Assembly: GCA_015350385.1 (NCBI GenBank)
Contig: WNKI01000002.1
Location: 10,102,549-10,166,548 of the forward strand
Source: Aculops lycopersici
Taxonomy: Eukaryota; Arthropoda; Arachnida; Trombidiformes; Eriophyidae
Direction of reading: 5' to 3'
DNA length: 64,000 nt
Positions 11,987-22,906 of this stretch are shown here, one piece after another; position 1 is the first letter of the stretch, and every line of letters starts with the position of its first letter. A program made the translations under genes and the position numbers. Below the pieces are notes generated by a model, which was not told the origin of the DNA, did no database searches, and saw only the letters and a list, made by a program, of their open reading frames with translations.

Positions 11987-12163
11987 AAATTTTGACCTCA
12001 GGAACCCCCTACACTGCTAATCAAGCGGTAGAAATCTTGTAGACTTACAAACGATAAGCGACATTAGTGCGAGCAAATACTAAAACTTATCCGTCCAGGT
12101 ATAAATAAATTACATTCGAACTCATACTAAGGGTCTTGTTGAAGTTCCATCTTTATCACTTAA

Positions 12164-13258
12164 TTATTTCCTGACTATGGTGACGACATCCTCATCACAT
12201 AATCTGTGCTGTAGTCCGACCCTCTGAGGACTATACTTTGTTGATAGACCCCATACAAGGGCATACTTGAATTGGTCAGCTAAAGTCCTATGGATAGAGT
12301 GGCACACATGTTCTACGGTACAGTTTCTCCTCATGATAAGAGAATCATCAAAGTCGGGCGGCTTTCCACGCTTTTTTGTGTATATCCTATTCAAGGCCAA
12401 TTTTTCCCAAACCCTCTCTAGAAGATAGTCTAAATTCAAGTTCATATTGCAAGACACAACTACACTATGAGGTTGCCTGGCAAGCCTGTCGACCTCCTCA
12501 ATCGAAATTTGGTCAATTTTGTTGTATACGTACAAGCATGGAAGGTAAACTCGGTTTTTGGACAGTACATCGATGAGCTCGTCAATACCGACGTCTTCAC
12601 GGAATAGAACCTCGGCATTATGCATCTTATACTCAGCCAATACCATTTGAACCATCTTCTCGTTAATCTTCGTTAGGGGACAAGTTGAGTTGAATGATAT
12701 GCCGCCGGCTTTCTTCTCCTTGAAATAGATCTTAGGCCTCTCCTTGTTGAGTCTTATACCAACAGCTTCTAATTCAGCCTCGAGCAATTGCTTTTGGATA
12801 TCTTTCTTGGTTGCATCTAACATGATGATAACAAGATCACTTGTTCTAGCCACTGCAATAACCTGACGACCACGACCTTTACCATGCGCGGCGCCCTCAA
12901 TGATTCCAGGTAAATCGAGCAATTGAATATTGGCTCCCTTATATTCTATTACGCCCGGAATACAAGTCAAAGTAGTAAACTCATAGGCCGCAGACTCTGA
13001 ATGTGTCTTGGTCAGAGTGTTGAGGAGGGTAGATTTACCGACTGAGGGGAAACCAATCAATGATATTCTAGCATCACCACTTTTCATGACATCAAAACCT
13101 TCGCCTTTTTCTCCTTTCTTGGTGCTCGGTTGCAATAATTGTGCTCTATATTTAGCCAGTTTAGCCTTCAATAAACCCAAGTGATATTCTGTCGCCTTAT
13201 TCTTTTGAGTCCTCTTCATCTCAGCCTCAATCTCGGCGATTTTCTCCAGAATACCCAT
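12164..13258 (-). CDS. DRG1: developmentally regulated GTP-binding protein 1 (DRG1)
   Basis: A 364-residue Obg-type GTPase in one exon, full length for the family (about 367). The N-terminal helical region with KIAEIEAEMKRTQKNKAT is diagnostic of DRG1. The G1 motif GFPSVGKS is at residues 69-76, switch II has DLPGIIEGAAHGKGRGR, and the G4 motif NKID is at about 247. A C-terminal TGS domain ends with the conserved FKYALVWGLS region. DRG1 associates with Lerepo4/DFRP1 and with ribosomes and acts in translation. The Drosophila orthologue is 128up. It converges with nuf and is followed upstream by polymerase theta on the same strand. Confidence 0.97.
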   Translation of the reverse strand: MGILEKIAEIEAEMKRTQKNKATEYHLGLLKAKLAKYRAQLLQPSTKKGEKGEGFDVMKSGDARISLIGFPSVGKSTLLNTLTKTHSESAAYEFTTLTCIPGVIEYKGANIQLLDLPGIIEGAAHGKGRGRQVIAVARTSDLVIIMLDATKKDIQKQLLEAELEAVGIRLNKERPKIYFKEKKAGGISFNSTCPLTKINEKMVQMVLAEYKMHNAEVLFREDVGIDELIDVLSKNRVYLPCLYVYNKIDQISIEEVDRLARQPHSVVVSCNMNLNLDYLLERVWEKLALNRIYTKKRGKPPDFDDSLIMRRNCTVEHVCHSIHRTLADQFKYALVWGLSTKYSPQRVGLQHRLCDEDVVTIVRK

Positions 13259-13789
13259 CTTGAGGCCGATTCTTATCCTTGGGTCCTGATTGCTACCAAA
13301 TAATCACGGCCAGCTCTGGCCTGACTTTAACGCCAGAAAACTTATTGATAACCTAGTGATAAATAATAAAGTCAAACTTGGAATTTCATCATGGAAATCT
13401 AATAGAATACATTTGGAAGCCTATGAAAAATAAATGATATGAAGCAACACACGTGGGTTCAGCGGCTTCAGCAGCAGTAAAAGGTTCAACGTTCGCACAT
13501 AAATCCAACGCAATTTTCCATTGAATTTATCAATCGGAATCTGCAAGTATTTCTCACTGTAATCGAGAGCATCTGCCAAGACCAATCGCTAGACCGGAAG
13601 CTACACTAAGAGAAAGAAAGAGAGAGATATGTAACGTGGTAAAAGATTTAATCTTGGTCTTGATGGTTACATAATGTATATAAAACGATGATGGTGATGA
13701 TGATGAACTTGATAAGTTGATATGATAAGATTTGATCTGTTATAATAAGATATATTGCTGCTTCAAAACAATCATCTATGGTGCTATCA
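13259..13789. other. spacer between DRG1 and polymerase theta
   Basis: Both neighbours lie on the minus strand, so this holds the polymerase theta 3' UTR and the DRG1 promoter. It is AT-rich, with a short GA run near 13609-13628 and a GAT run near 13687-13706. No coding potential was seen. Confidence 0.5.
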
Positions 13790-16700
13790 TTAATTGGTTG
13801 GTGCTGTTTCCTTGGGTTGAAATTTTTCAATTAGAGACCAATTGGCTCCTCTCTTCAAATTGACTAGAAGATTTACCTCAAGCTTCTCGCTTTCGCTTAT
13901 ACTTTCCATCGTATACTTGAGAGTCTTTGCAAAGGTGTCCAGTTTACCTGGACTCACCTCGTAAATGAGTTCATCGTGCATCTCTAAAACAAGCCTGGCA
14001 CTGTTTTCAAAATTGTCTAATATTTTCTTGTTAACCGATGCCATTGCTAATTTGATAATGTCCGAGGCACTTGATTGAATTCTTGTATTTATAATCACTC
14101 TCTTTGCTTTAGATCTGATAGACGAGTGTTCAGATCGTATCCCCTCAACTGGCCGGCGTCTGCCGAGTAGTGATTCTACGTAACCAGTCTGTTCACAGTC
14201 CTTTAAGAGATCTTCGGTGTAGGTTAATATCCTTGGAAAGGCATTAAAAAAGTCTTGTCTAAACTCTTCGGCTTTGTCTACGTCGACTCCCAATTGAATC
14301 GATAAACTCTTATTGCCCATTCCATAAATAATGCCATAGCAAATTTGCTTTGCATGTTGTCTATTCTCACTGGTCACCTCCTCGGGCGGTATCTTGTATA
14401 CCCGAGCTGCAACTGTTCTAAAAACATCATAAGTTTCGTCCACATCTTGGCTTCTGTTTAAAATTTCCAATAAGTTTTCATCGCCTGAAAAGTGGGCTAA
14501 CAATCTAAGTTCCAGTTGCGAGTAATCCGCCGCTACATAAAGCCATCCTTTATAAGGCACAAAACACTTTCTGGGTGCACATTCAATGGTTTCCTGTTCG
14601 CGATCTGCATGTTCAGGTATGATGACGGTAAAATTTCTATTAATGAGAAACAAATCAGGGTCAACCATTGAAACTCTTCCTGTTAGCTGCCAAAAGTCAC
14701 ACTGGCCAAACACTCGTCTCATGTCCAACTTCTGATCGAATCTAACATAAGTGCCCACTGATTGTAGAGCCTCGAGTGCCTTACCGATCCGCCGGAAGTC
14801 CTGAACCAATCTCGGAAATGGATGATGTTCTGCCAAGATTTTCAAGACCTCGGCGTTCGTTGGATCTTTTGATATGTTTACATTGGTTGCATGTTCCAGT
14901 AGGTGTTTCTTGAGATCTAAATCCTTGTATAAAACTCTAGCCACATCCTTGATGCTTGTCAATGATATCGATGATTTGGCGTAGTATCTTTGTGCTATCT
15001 CACTGAGTTGCTCGGATAAGTTTTCATACAAACTCATCTCACTTCTCATTGAGTTCATGTTAAGCCCAATTCCATGTATCATCATCTGAGCAATAGTCAG
15101 TCGCGAGGGTATCTCGGCCTCGTTATAGGCCCTCAGTTGGCCCCGTTGACTCAACTCGACGAGTATCTCACCAACAAGTGGTTGTAAGATGGCTGTCTTA
15201 CCTGCCTTGACAACATCCTTTAATCGCATATGCTCCTCTTGTTCGGTTAGAATTTCTGTAGATGTGCCGGGTATAGCTGCAGCCACTGCTCTAGCTACAG
15301 TTGACCGTTTAGCTTCCGGATAGAGGAAGTGTCTGTACTTAGGCACCCACTTGGTCCTTGCCACTAAACTGAGAGAGCTATTGCGGTTATTGATGCCTCT
15401 ATTTGGGCAGTTATTTACCATCCACCATGCGACATCAAAGGCGTGCCATTCAAAGTGGTGATTCAATGTTACTGGATCAATCCCAAAGGCAGCGTGTAGA
15501 ACTTTGTAGGTGAGTACAATATTCTGAGTAAACAGTTTGATGGGTACAAAATCTCTCATGCGTTGGGTTGCGGTTTGAGCTGTGGCCGAGGAGTATGAGT
15601 TATACAAGAATTGACCAAGATTACTCTTCATAATATTGAAAGCTTCATGGGTATTGATAATATAAACAGTCGGGTCGTCGTCGAAGCAAGCATAGAGGCG
15701 CGATAGAACATGTTGCTTGTGGTCTATGTCAAGCGGCAGTGCTAGACCATCACGTAATTCATCATACTCGCAGCTATCTTCGTCATCACTATCCTCTGAC
15801 TCAATGGTATGGCTGCTCGACGCTGAATTCCGTCTCTTCCTCCTGGAAGTAAGTTGCTTTATGTTTCCACCAATAGGTTTGTTGACAAATTTTTCGAGCT
15901 TAAAATTGAGGCTAATCTTTGAATGCAAAACCCATTTGTCCATAAACTTGTAAACATCTCTCTCCTCTCGGCCGACATATTCGACAACAAAATTTGGTAC
16001 ATCCTTTTTGACTTTAACCATAGCTTGCTCATTTTGCCTTTGATCAGCTTCGTCTTCGGATAAACTTGTACCTGTATAAGAGGATGAATATGTAAAGGAA
16101 AAGATAAAGTTGTACAATTTATTTAGTATTCATGCAGAAGTCTGATCATTATGTCATGCGATCAGACGATAGTTGTCTTATATTACTATCCATTAATCAT
16201 AGTTTGATATTCACCATTCTCTAGACGTCCACGCTTAGGTGCCCCCTGCTCAATGGTATCACCCGCTTCAGAATCAGCAAATGAGCTAGAATCAACACTT
16301 GTTCCAGGTGTAAGAGGCAAGTCCTGCTTTCGTTTGCTATTTTGAGAGGGTAGTTCAATTTCGTATTCAATCTCAACATAATGTCTCGCTGTTTCCACAA
16401 TGTGACATGCGTAATCTAAAGTCGACAAGGTCTTTGCCAACTCTGGAACCCACATCGATGGAGCTTGATCATTGACACTACTGAAAGATAGATCTTTCCT
16501 GAATGGCTTGTTTTGTCTTATTGCAAAGTCTACGTCTAGCTTATCACCTTTGGCGAGAGTTATGATATTCTTGTAGCCCGAGTTAAATAAGCTTCTTGCT
16601 ACTGGTCTTGATATATTTAGTTTGATTAGCTCAAGTAGATCTCGTTGACAAGAAAAGTTGATTCTAGATTCTAATGGATGCACTAGGGCTGCGATATTGT

Positions 16701-18834
16701 CGTAACCAAGCTCTTGGCAAAATATAGACATGACCCCGGCAAATTGAGCTACAGCCCTTTGAGCTTGTTGTACGACGGATTTTGAGACTCGATACTTGGT
16801 GCAAATTTTCATTAGTGGCATCTCGTTGATCAGATCATTTATAATTAAGGCAATCCAAAATCTCCTATAAATCCGTTCTTTCTCTTCATCCAGATTGCCC
16901 ATAAAACCCTGACATCGACGTGCAACAGTTATTTCATCTACGCCAACTAGTGAGCCTACAAACTGGGAAGTTTCGTCAAGTTGATTCCAGACATCCGAAT
17001 AATGCTTCCAATCCTTGATATCAGTTGATCTCGCAATGTCAGCTGGCGTTACTTGATATATAATGTGGAGATCATTGTTGAGACAAAAACCTTTCCGTGC
17101 TTGGATCAAATCTTGTAGAAGTTCTAGACTCTCATCTGGATGCAATCCAGCAGCCAAAACAGCATTTCCGAGCCTTGTGGATCTATAAACACCTGGCTTT
17201 AGCTCTTCAATGAATTTGTTCTTGACTAGATACCTTAGAGTCTTTGTTATTGCTTCAGTCACAGCTTTATCTTCTTCATCTGACGGACAACTTCGCCAAA
17301 ATGTTGAAGTGAGATACTGATTCAGGTGCACTCTAGTTTTGGCTGTGTTGTTTGCGATAACTTCCAAGATAGCTTTCTTCAAACCACTTGGCTCACCTTC
17401 AGAAGCTATCATGCGATGGCCTAACGAGGAGTTGATGTCACCCAAAGAAGCTTTGATTAGTTTTATAGCAATATCCTGGTTCTCTTGTTTGCATATCAAG
17501 ATACTTTCACCGCTGGAGTCAATGTTTTTACGTCCAGCTCGTCCGATCATCTGACGATAAGTTATTGGGTTGAGCATATCTCTCAGATAGTTAGATCCGC
17601 CTCCGTAGAAAGCAGTCGGACTTCTAATGATAACTCTGCGGGCTGGAAGATTGACTCCTGACGATAGGGTCGAAGTTGCCATAAGTATCTTGATAGCTCC
17701 CCCTTTGAACCCATCCTCGATAATTTCTCTTTCTTCGCTGGTTAGGCCAGCATGATGAAAGGCGACACCAAGTTTGATGGCCTGTTTAAGCTCTCTATCA
17801 CAGCCTACTGGGCACTTCTTAAGCTTATCAATGAGGTCTAATATCTTTGCAACAGACAAGTTTTGACGGAGTTTTTGTGCTGTCTCAACAAAATCTGGAT
17901 TCTCACTAGTCAACATGTTGCCGGCATAAGATATTTGTTCGGATAAGAATAATGCCATAGTTTCACATTCACGCTTTGACTCACAAAAGACGAGGGTAGA
18001 AAATCCTCGAACTATAGAGTCCAGGCATAGGAAGCCGATATCATCTTGATCCTTCTTGATCGGTATATTCTTAGAGTTGATTACTTCGAGGGGCTCACAA
18101 GAGGGATTCTTGATGTAGTCTTTAACATTGTAGATTTTGTTTGAGATCTTGATCATTTCGTCCAGAGGAACCGGTCGATAGGTCGTGACATAGAGGGTGG
18201 CATTAAGCCAGCTTGCAATCGATCTGAGATTAGGTATCGTTGCACTGAGACCCACGATTTGTATCTTCTTGGATTGTTCCTGTTGGCAATTATAATATAA
18301 CACTTTAGTCAAGAGAAGTTCTAACTGATGACCTCTCCTCTCATCGCCAACATAGTGGATCTCGTCGACTACAATTATACCAAGTTCGCTGAGCTTATTC
18401 TCACCCACTAATTTGTTTATAAAGTTATTCGCTTTCTCTATTGTGCAAACGGCAACACTTACGGCAGTCAAACCACCTGGAGTGTAGTAGTTTCCACCGA
18501 AAGCACCTACTCTAGCTTTTGTCGTATAGAGCATGGATTTCAAGGTGGCAGCTTTCTCGCGAGTTAAGGCCACAAATGGTTCGATGACTAGTGCCTTCCG
18601 GCCATACTCCAGGACCCTCTTGAGAAGGAGGAAGTCTGCAACAAGAGTCTTACCAGCACTGGTCGGTGCCGAGTAGACCAGATTACCCCCGAAGAGGACA
18701 TCTCTTTTGCAAAGACATTCAGCTTGCCATTCGAATAAACTGGCTATACCTTGTTTCTTGTACCATGCTACTATCAAGGGTGGGAGGCCCCATTCGTTTA
18801 GTTGACATCTAATATTGGGCGATGTTAAAGCCAT
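13790..18834 (-). CDS. POLQ: DNA polymerase theta (helicase plus A-family polymerase), compact form
   Basis: The coding sequence joins 18834-16215 and 16071-13790, giving 1633 residues. The N-terminal part is a superfamily 2 helicase. It has the Pol theta-like WGLPP and FEWQAECL entry, Walker A APTSAGKT (about 56-63), DEIH (157-160), GLSATIPN (about 195-202) and QMIGRAGR (about 428-435). The C-terminal part is an A-family polymerase with motif A VAADYSQLELRLLAHF, an O-helix RQHAKQICYGIIYGMG and motif C LEMHDELIYEV. The polymerase frame has no early ATG of its own, and a GT-AG intron joins the halves exactly in frame. One gene is therefore far more likely than two. Pol theta carries out microhomology-mediated end joining. 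Human Pol theta is about 2590 residues and Drosophila Mus308 about 2059; here the central region is only about 100 residues. It lies head-to-head with HDAC1. Confidence 0.92.
16072..16214 (-). other. intron joining helicase and polymerase parts of Pol theta
   Basis: Read on the minus strand, this 143-bp intron starts GTGAAT and ends TTATACAG, with a TACTAA branch-point-like sequence about 60 bases before the acceptor. The phase-1 split codon makes glycine, and the joined protein reads GRLENG then TSLSEDEADQ. Without splicing, the helicase frame stops five codons later. Confidence 0.85.
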
Positions 18835-19701
18835 AAATTTGAAATACTAAATAACTGTCTTGGCTCTAAGACTGAAAATTCATTATATAAATCGATTGTT
18901 TTCTTCTGGGTTTGCTGCTTATGTATGGGGTCTTGATCAGTCACTCTGATGTGTCTAGATCCAATATTGCCCCTATTGCAATGAGTAATGCAGCAAGAGA
19001 TTAAAAAATAGAAGAGTAAATGATTGGCCCCAAGATTGTTGGATAAAAAAGACAATTTGTTGGTCACTTTCGATGGATTGCAAACAATACGTGTTGCTGT
19101 CTTTTTCCAGTGCATAAGCGTGAGGGTGAGTCGCATAATAAAGGCAACATTTTTATATGGCAGGCAAGACTTTCCCCATCGAAACACAACACAAAACTGT
19201 CCATAATGATCCCGTCGAGTGAGTGACCAATTTTGAGACAGTGAAGGCGGTTAAAAATTCTCATGCAATTGGCCGCAGTTGAGCACGCACTTCGCAGGAC
19301 GGGATGACAACGAAAACTTTTTGTTCGTCCTGCTTATAAAATTAGTACAGTATTCTCAGTGGAATCCTGGTAGCACATACGCACTAATTTTGTTTCTAAT
19401 CCCCTGGTTCAGTGGAAACGGTTCTCGCAGCGACCGGGCCACCGCGCCACTGGCCGCTCGTAGCGCCAATACTGTTGCACAAAACCAACATCTCCAATCC
19501 ATGTTTCCTCAATTCTTCTAATTGAGGTATATATGTATATCCCATCATTTATTTATGTCAATCTATAACTTACCAAGAACCAATCATACATTTGCATTCA
19601 ATAAGAAGAGGTCAACTAGCCATCAATCAGAGTATTTTTAAACACAAATCAAATTTTCTTTGCATCTATCCACATCTCGGAAACTCTATGTATCAGTTAT
19701 C
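18835..19701. promoter_or_regulatory. divergent promoter region between POLQ and HDAC1
   Basis: The two genes are head-to-head, about 870 bp apart, so both promoters must lie here. No TATA box stands out in the right place for either gene. No coding exon was recognised. Short open frames here overlap on both strands and look like chance. Confidence 0.5.
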
Positions 19702-21390
19702 ATGACTTCTGTACCCAAGAAGAGAGTTTGTTACTATTACGATGGTGACATCGGTAATTATTATTATGGTCAAGGCCATCCAATGAAACCACATCGTATA
19801 AGAATGACACATAATTTAATCCTAAATTATGGAATCTATCGAAAGATGGAAATTTTCCGACCCCACAAGGCGATGGCCGAGGAGATGACAAAATTTCATA
19901 GCGATGATTATATAAGGTTTTTGCGTAGTATCCGACCAGATAATGTTCAAGAATATAACAAGCAAATGCAAAAATTCAATGTCGGCGAGGATTGTCCAGT
20001 ATTTGATGGACTGTACGAGTTTTGCCAACTGTCTGCCGGTGGATCTGTAGCTGGTGCAGTAAAACTTAACAAACAACAAACCGATATTGCAATTAATTGG
20101 GGCGGTGGACTGCATCACGCTAAGAAATCTGAGGCCAGTGGTTTCTGTTATGTCAACGACATCGTCCTTGCTATATTAGAATTACTCAAATACCATCAAC
20201 GAGTTCTGTACATTGATATAGATATTCACCACGGCGATGGAGTGGAAGAGGCATTTTACACCACTGATCGAGTTATGACATGCTCGTTTCACAAATATGG
20301 CGAGTACTTTCCAGGAACCGGAGATCTCAGAGACATTGGAGCCGGCAAGGGAAAGTATTACGCTGTTAACTTTCCATTGCGCGATGGTATCGATGATGAT
20401 GCTTATGAATCCATCTTTAAACCACTTATATCGAAAGTTATGGAAACTTATCAACCAAATGCGGTCGTGCTACAATGTGGTGCTGACTCATTATCAGGAG
20501 ATAGATTAGGTTGTTTTAATTTGACCATCAAGGGGCATGGAAAGTGTGTGGAGTTTATGAAGAAGTTCAACATTCCGCTGTTGCTTGTTGGAGGCGGTGG
20601 ATATACAATCCGTAATGTTGCCCGTTGTTGGACTTATGAAACATCGGTCGCTTTAGATACTGAAATACCAAACGAATTGCCCTACAATGACTATTTTGAA
20701 TACTTTGGACCTGATTTCAAACTCCACATAAGTCCATCAAATATGAGTAATGCAAATCCAAATGATTACTTGGACAAGATCAAATGCAAGCTGTTCGAAA
20801 ATCTCAGATTGATTCCGCACGCGCCAGGTGTCCAAATGCAACCAATACCAGAGGATGCAATCAACGACATTGATGATGACATGGACGAGGATAAGCACGA
20901 GAATGACGAACAACGGATTAGTATTAGAGCCTCCGAGAAACGAATTCAGAACGATGCCGAGTACTCGGATAGTGAGGACGAGGGCGAGGGTAGACGTGAT
21001 ACCTCGACCAACAAGCCCAAGACAAAGCGACCCAAGGTAACAACATCTCCTTTGGTCACCGAGAATGGAGGTTCGGCGGCGGCAGTGGTTGCGGCGGCGG
21101 CGGCCGCGGCAGCAGCATCAGCAGGACTCGTGGCCAACACGGACCATCAAGCTCAACCCTCGATTGCACAACAAGAACCCAATGAGGAATCGGCTCCCGC
21201 TCCTAAGGAAGCAGTCGCTGAGGTCGAGATGGAGGTCGAGAAAGAGGGCGAAAAGGGAGGTGACGACGAAGCAGCAAGTGGTGATAAAGTAGCAGCCGAT
21301 ACGAATATGTCCGCCGATCAAAAGGATGTTGTCAAGACCGAGCCAGAAGCTGCTGAGACTGGAGATAATCAAGCAGCGGTAGCGGAGTGA
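19702..21390 (+). CDS. HDAC1: class I histone deacetylase (HDAC1/2, Rpd3)
   Basis: A 562-residue single-exon class I HDAC. The start at [14 protein letters not shown] matches the family N-terminus; the frame is also open upstream, but only from a non-ATG codon. The catalytic domain covers about residues 8-375. It has the His pair in GGGLHHAKK (138-139), zinc ligands in [10 protein letters not shown] (Asp174, His176), [11 protein letters not shown], and the catalytic tyrosine in [14 protein letters not shown]. The tail is acidic, with Lys-rich patches and a poly-Ala run encoded near 21085-21120. It removes acetyl groups from histone lysines within Sin3, NuRD and CoREST complexes in the nucleus. 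A poly(A) signal AATAAA lies at 21658-21663. Residue conservation is very high, so the gene is certainly functional. Confidence 0.97.
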   Translation: MTSVPKKRVCYYYDGDIGNYYYGQGHPMKPHRIRMTHNLILNYGIYRKMEIFRPHKAMAEEMTKFHSDDYIRFLRSIRPDNVQEYNKQMQKFNVGEDCPVFDGLYEFCQLSAGGSVAGAVKLNKQQTDIAINWGGGLHHAKKSEASGFCYVNDIVLAILELLKYHQRVLYIDIDIHHGDGVEEAFYTTDRVMTCSFHKYGEYFPGTGDLRDIGAGKGKYYAVNFPLRDGIDDDAYESIFKPLISKVMETYQPNAVVLQCGADSLSGDRLGCFNLTIKGHGKCVEFMKKFNIPLLLVGGGGYTIRNVARCWTYETSVALDTEIPNELPYNDYFEYFGPDFKLHISPSNMSNANPNDYLDKIKCKLFENLRLIPHAPGVQMQPIPEDAINDIDDDMDEDKHENDEQRISIRASEKRIQNDAEYSDSEDEGEGRRDTSTNKPKTKRPKVTTSPLVTENGGSAAAVVAAAAAAAAASAGLVANTDHQAQPSIAQQEPNEESAPAPKEAVAEVEMEVEKEGEKGGDDEAASGDKVAADTNMSADQKDVVKTEPEAAETGDNQAAVAE

Positions 21391-21779
21391 AGTGACCCAA
21401 ATAAAGAGTATCAAATCACCACAACCAACAGCACCAAAACATTTACCATACCGATATGCACACTTATTCTATAATTGTCTAAACAATCACCAATTGAAAA
21501 ACAAGCAATCCTGAGCTAAATCTCGAAAAGTTGACCAGATCCCAATGATTGACCATCCATCAGATCCGTTCGGCGGGCGACAACAGGTACCACCATGATT
21601 TTCTAACTGTCACTCTAGGATTGCCTCTAAATCATTTTTGAAGATTGAAAAAAAATCAATAAAAATATCAGTTAAATCGAATAAGTGTTAAATAATTGAA
21701 GTCATCTGTATTTGATCGACAATTAATTTAATAATGACTGGGAGTTTCAAGAGGAGCGGAAAAAAGCAAAAAATATACA
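21391..21779 (+). other. HDAC1 3' UTR
   Basis: AT-rich sequence with AATAAA at 21400-21405 (probably too close to the stop) and a better-placed AATAAA at 21658-21663, in an A-rich context. The tRNA-Gly gene follows on the other strand. Confidence 0.55.
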
Positions 21780-21850
21780 TGCGTCAACCGGGAATTGAAC
21801 CCGGGTCATTCCGATGGCAACGGAATATTATACCACTAAACCATTGACGC
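21780..21850 (-). tRNA. tRNA-Gly (anticodon GCC)
   Basis: Read on the minus strand, this 71-nt sequence folds as a full cloverleaf. The acceptor stem is GCGTCAA/TTGACGC with discriminator A, the D arm is TGGTTTAGTGGTATAATA, and the anticodon stem is TTCCG/CGGAA with loop TTGCCAT. The T arm is CCGGG TTCAATT CCCGG. Anticodon GCC reads glycine codons GGC/GGU. The internal A box (TGGTTTAGTGG) and B box (GGTTCAATTCC) are intact, so it is likely transcribed by RNA polymerase III. There is no intron. Confidence 0.96.
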
Positions 21851-22878
21851 TCTACGATGAGTTGTTAGGGATTTTTTTCAAACTGTTAATTAATTTATAA
21901 CCTGTGATGATCCACTGCTAACCTGAGGGCAGACTCACTTGTTTTCTCAATTAATTGAGCTTAACGAGGGCCGAAATGCCACCAAGCATCTCTTTGAGTC
22001 GCCTCGTTCATTTAACCGAAAAGAGCGGCAACAGTTATTGGCTACCGCCACAGCAGATGGCCTCTACAATAAGCTGTAGTTGCAATTGTCGCACGATAGA
22101 GCAATAGGACAGGTGGACAATTCTAGGAGTTTTTTCTTTGGGAGCTACGAGAAGCTCCAATTTGAGGAGTACATTAAATGAAACCCAATCGCTTTTAGTG
22201 GATCTCGTTTAATGCTTTGCTTTGCTTTGCTGTAGCTGTTGCGCAACAACTTTGCTCGCTATATACACTTATTTATTTTTCCCTTACGACTACCACTCTC
22301 CATTGGGAGGCCATAAATTATTCAACAACAACAGAGTGTGGATATTTTTTAGGTTTAGGTTTGGATTTAGGTTTGCTCAGGTTTTCGAATTGCAACAACA
22401 ATGGCGCGCACTGCAAAATGACAGATAGAATCTAAATTTTATTGGTTCCCGGAGTGGTTTTTTCTAGGAGGAAGTAAGTGAAACTTGTATTTCAATATTA
22501 GAAAGATGAAAAGTATCGTATTAACTAGAGATACTAGGTACAAATAAGCTGTGAAGGTAAAGCAGACGGGCGGATTTGATTTGTTGGTTTTCCAACTTTT
22601 GAATTGTCACACTTCAATTTGCGAGTGGGCGACTTGGACAGAAATAGCAGTCTGTTCAAATGGCACGCGGAGTATTAGAATGATGCAAGGGAACTAGTGC
22701 GTTTGGTAACAAGGAACAAAGTTGTCCAAGTTGCGCTCAATCATTTGAAAAATTTCAACTCCCTCGCAGTGAAACCCAAAGAGTCGCGCCCACAATTCGA
22801 AAAGTTTGTGTCTCGACCCCACGATCCGAGGAGACCGAGAGACAGACAAAGTGTTTGGTCGGTCGGTGGTTGTAAGTC

Positions 22879-22906
22879 TGACGTCATACAAGTTGTTGTG
22901 ACGTCA
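22879..22906. promoter_or_regulatory. pair of perfect CRE palindromes
   Basis: TGACGTCA occurs at 22879-22886 and again at 22899-22906, 20 bp apart (about two helical turns). This is the full cAMP-response element bound by CREB/ATF bZIP dimers. A third full copy lies at 25202-25209. The nearest downstream plus-strand gene is Hmx, 7 kb away, so the target is unknown. Confidence 0.4.

Noticed and set aside
16118..16190. Separate helicase and polymerase genes instead of one Pol theta gene
   Set aside because: The polymerase frame opens without an ATG directly after a splice acceptor, and a 143-bp GT-AG intron joins both parts in phase.
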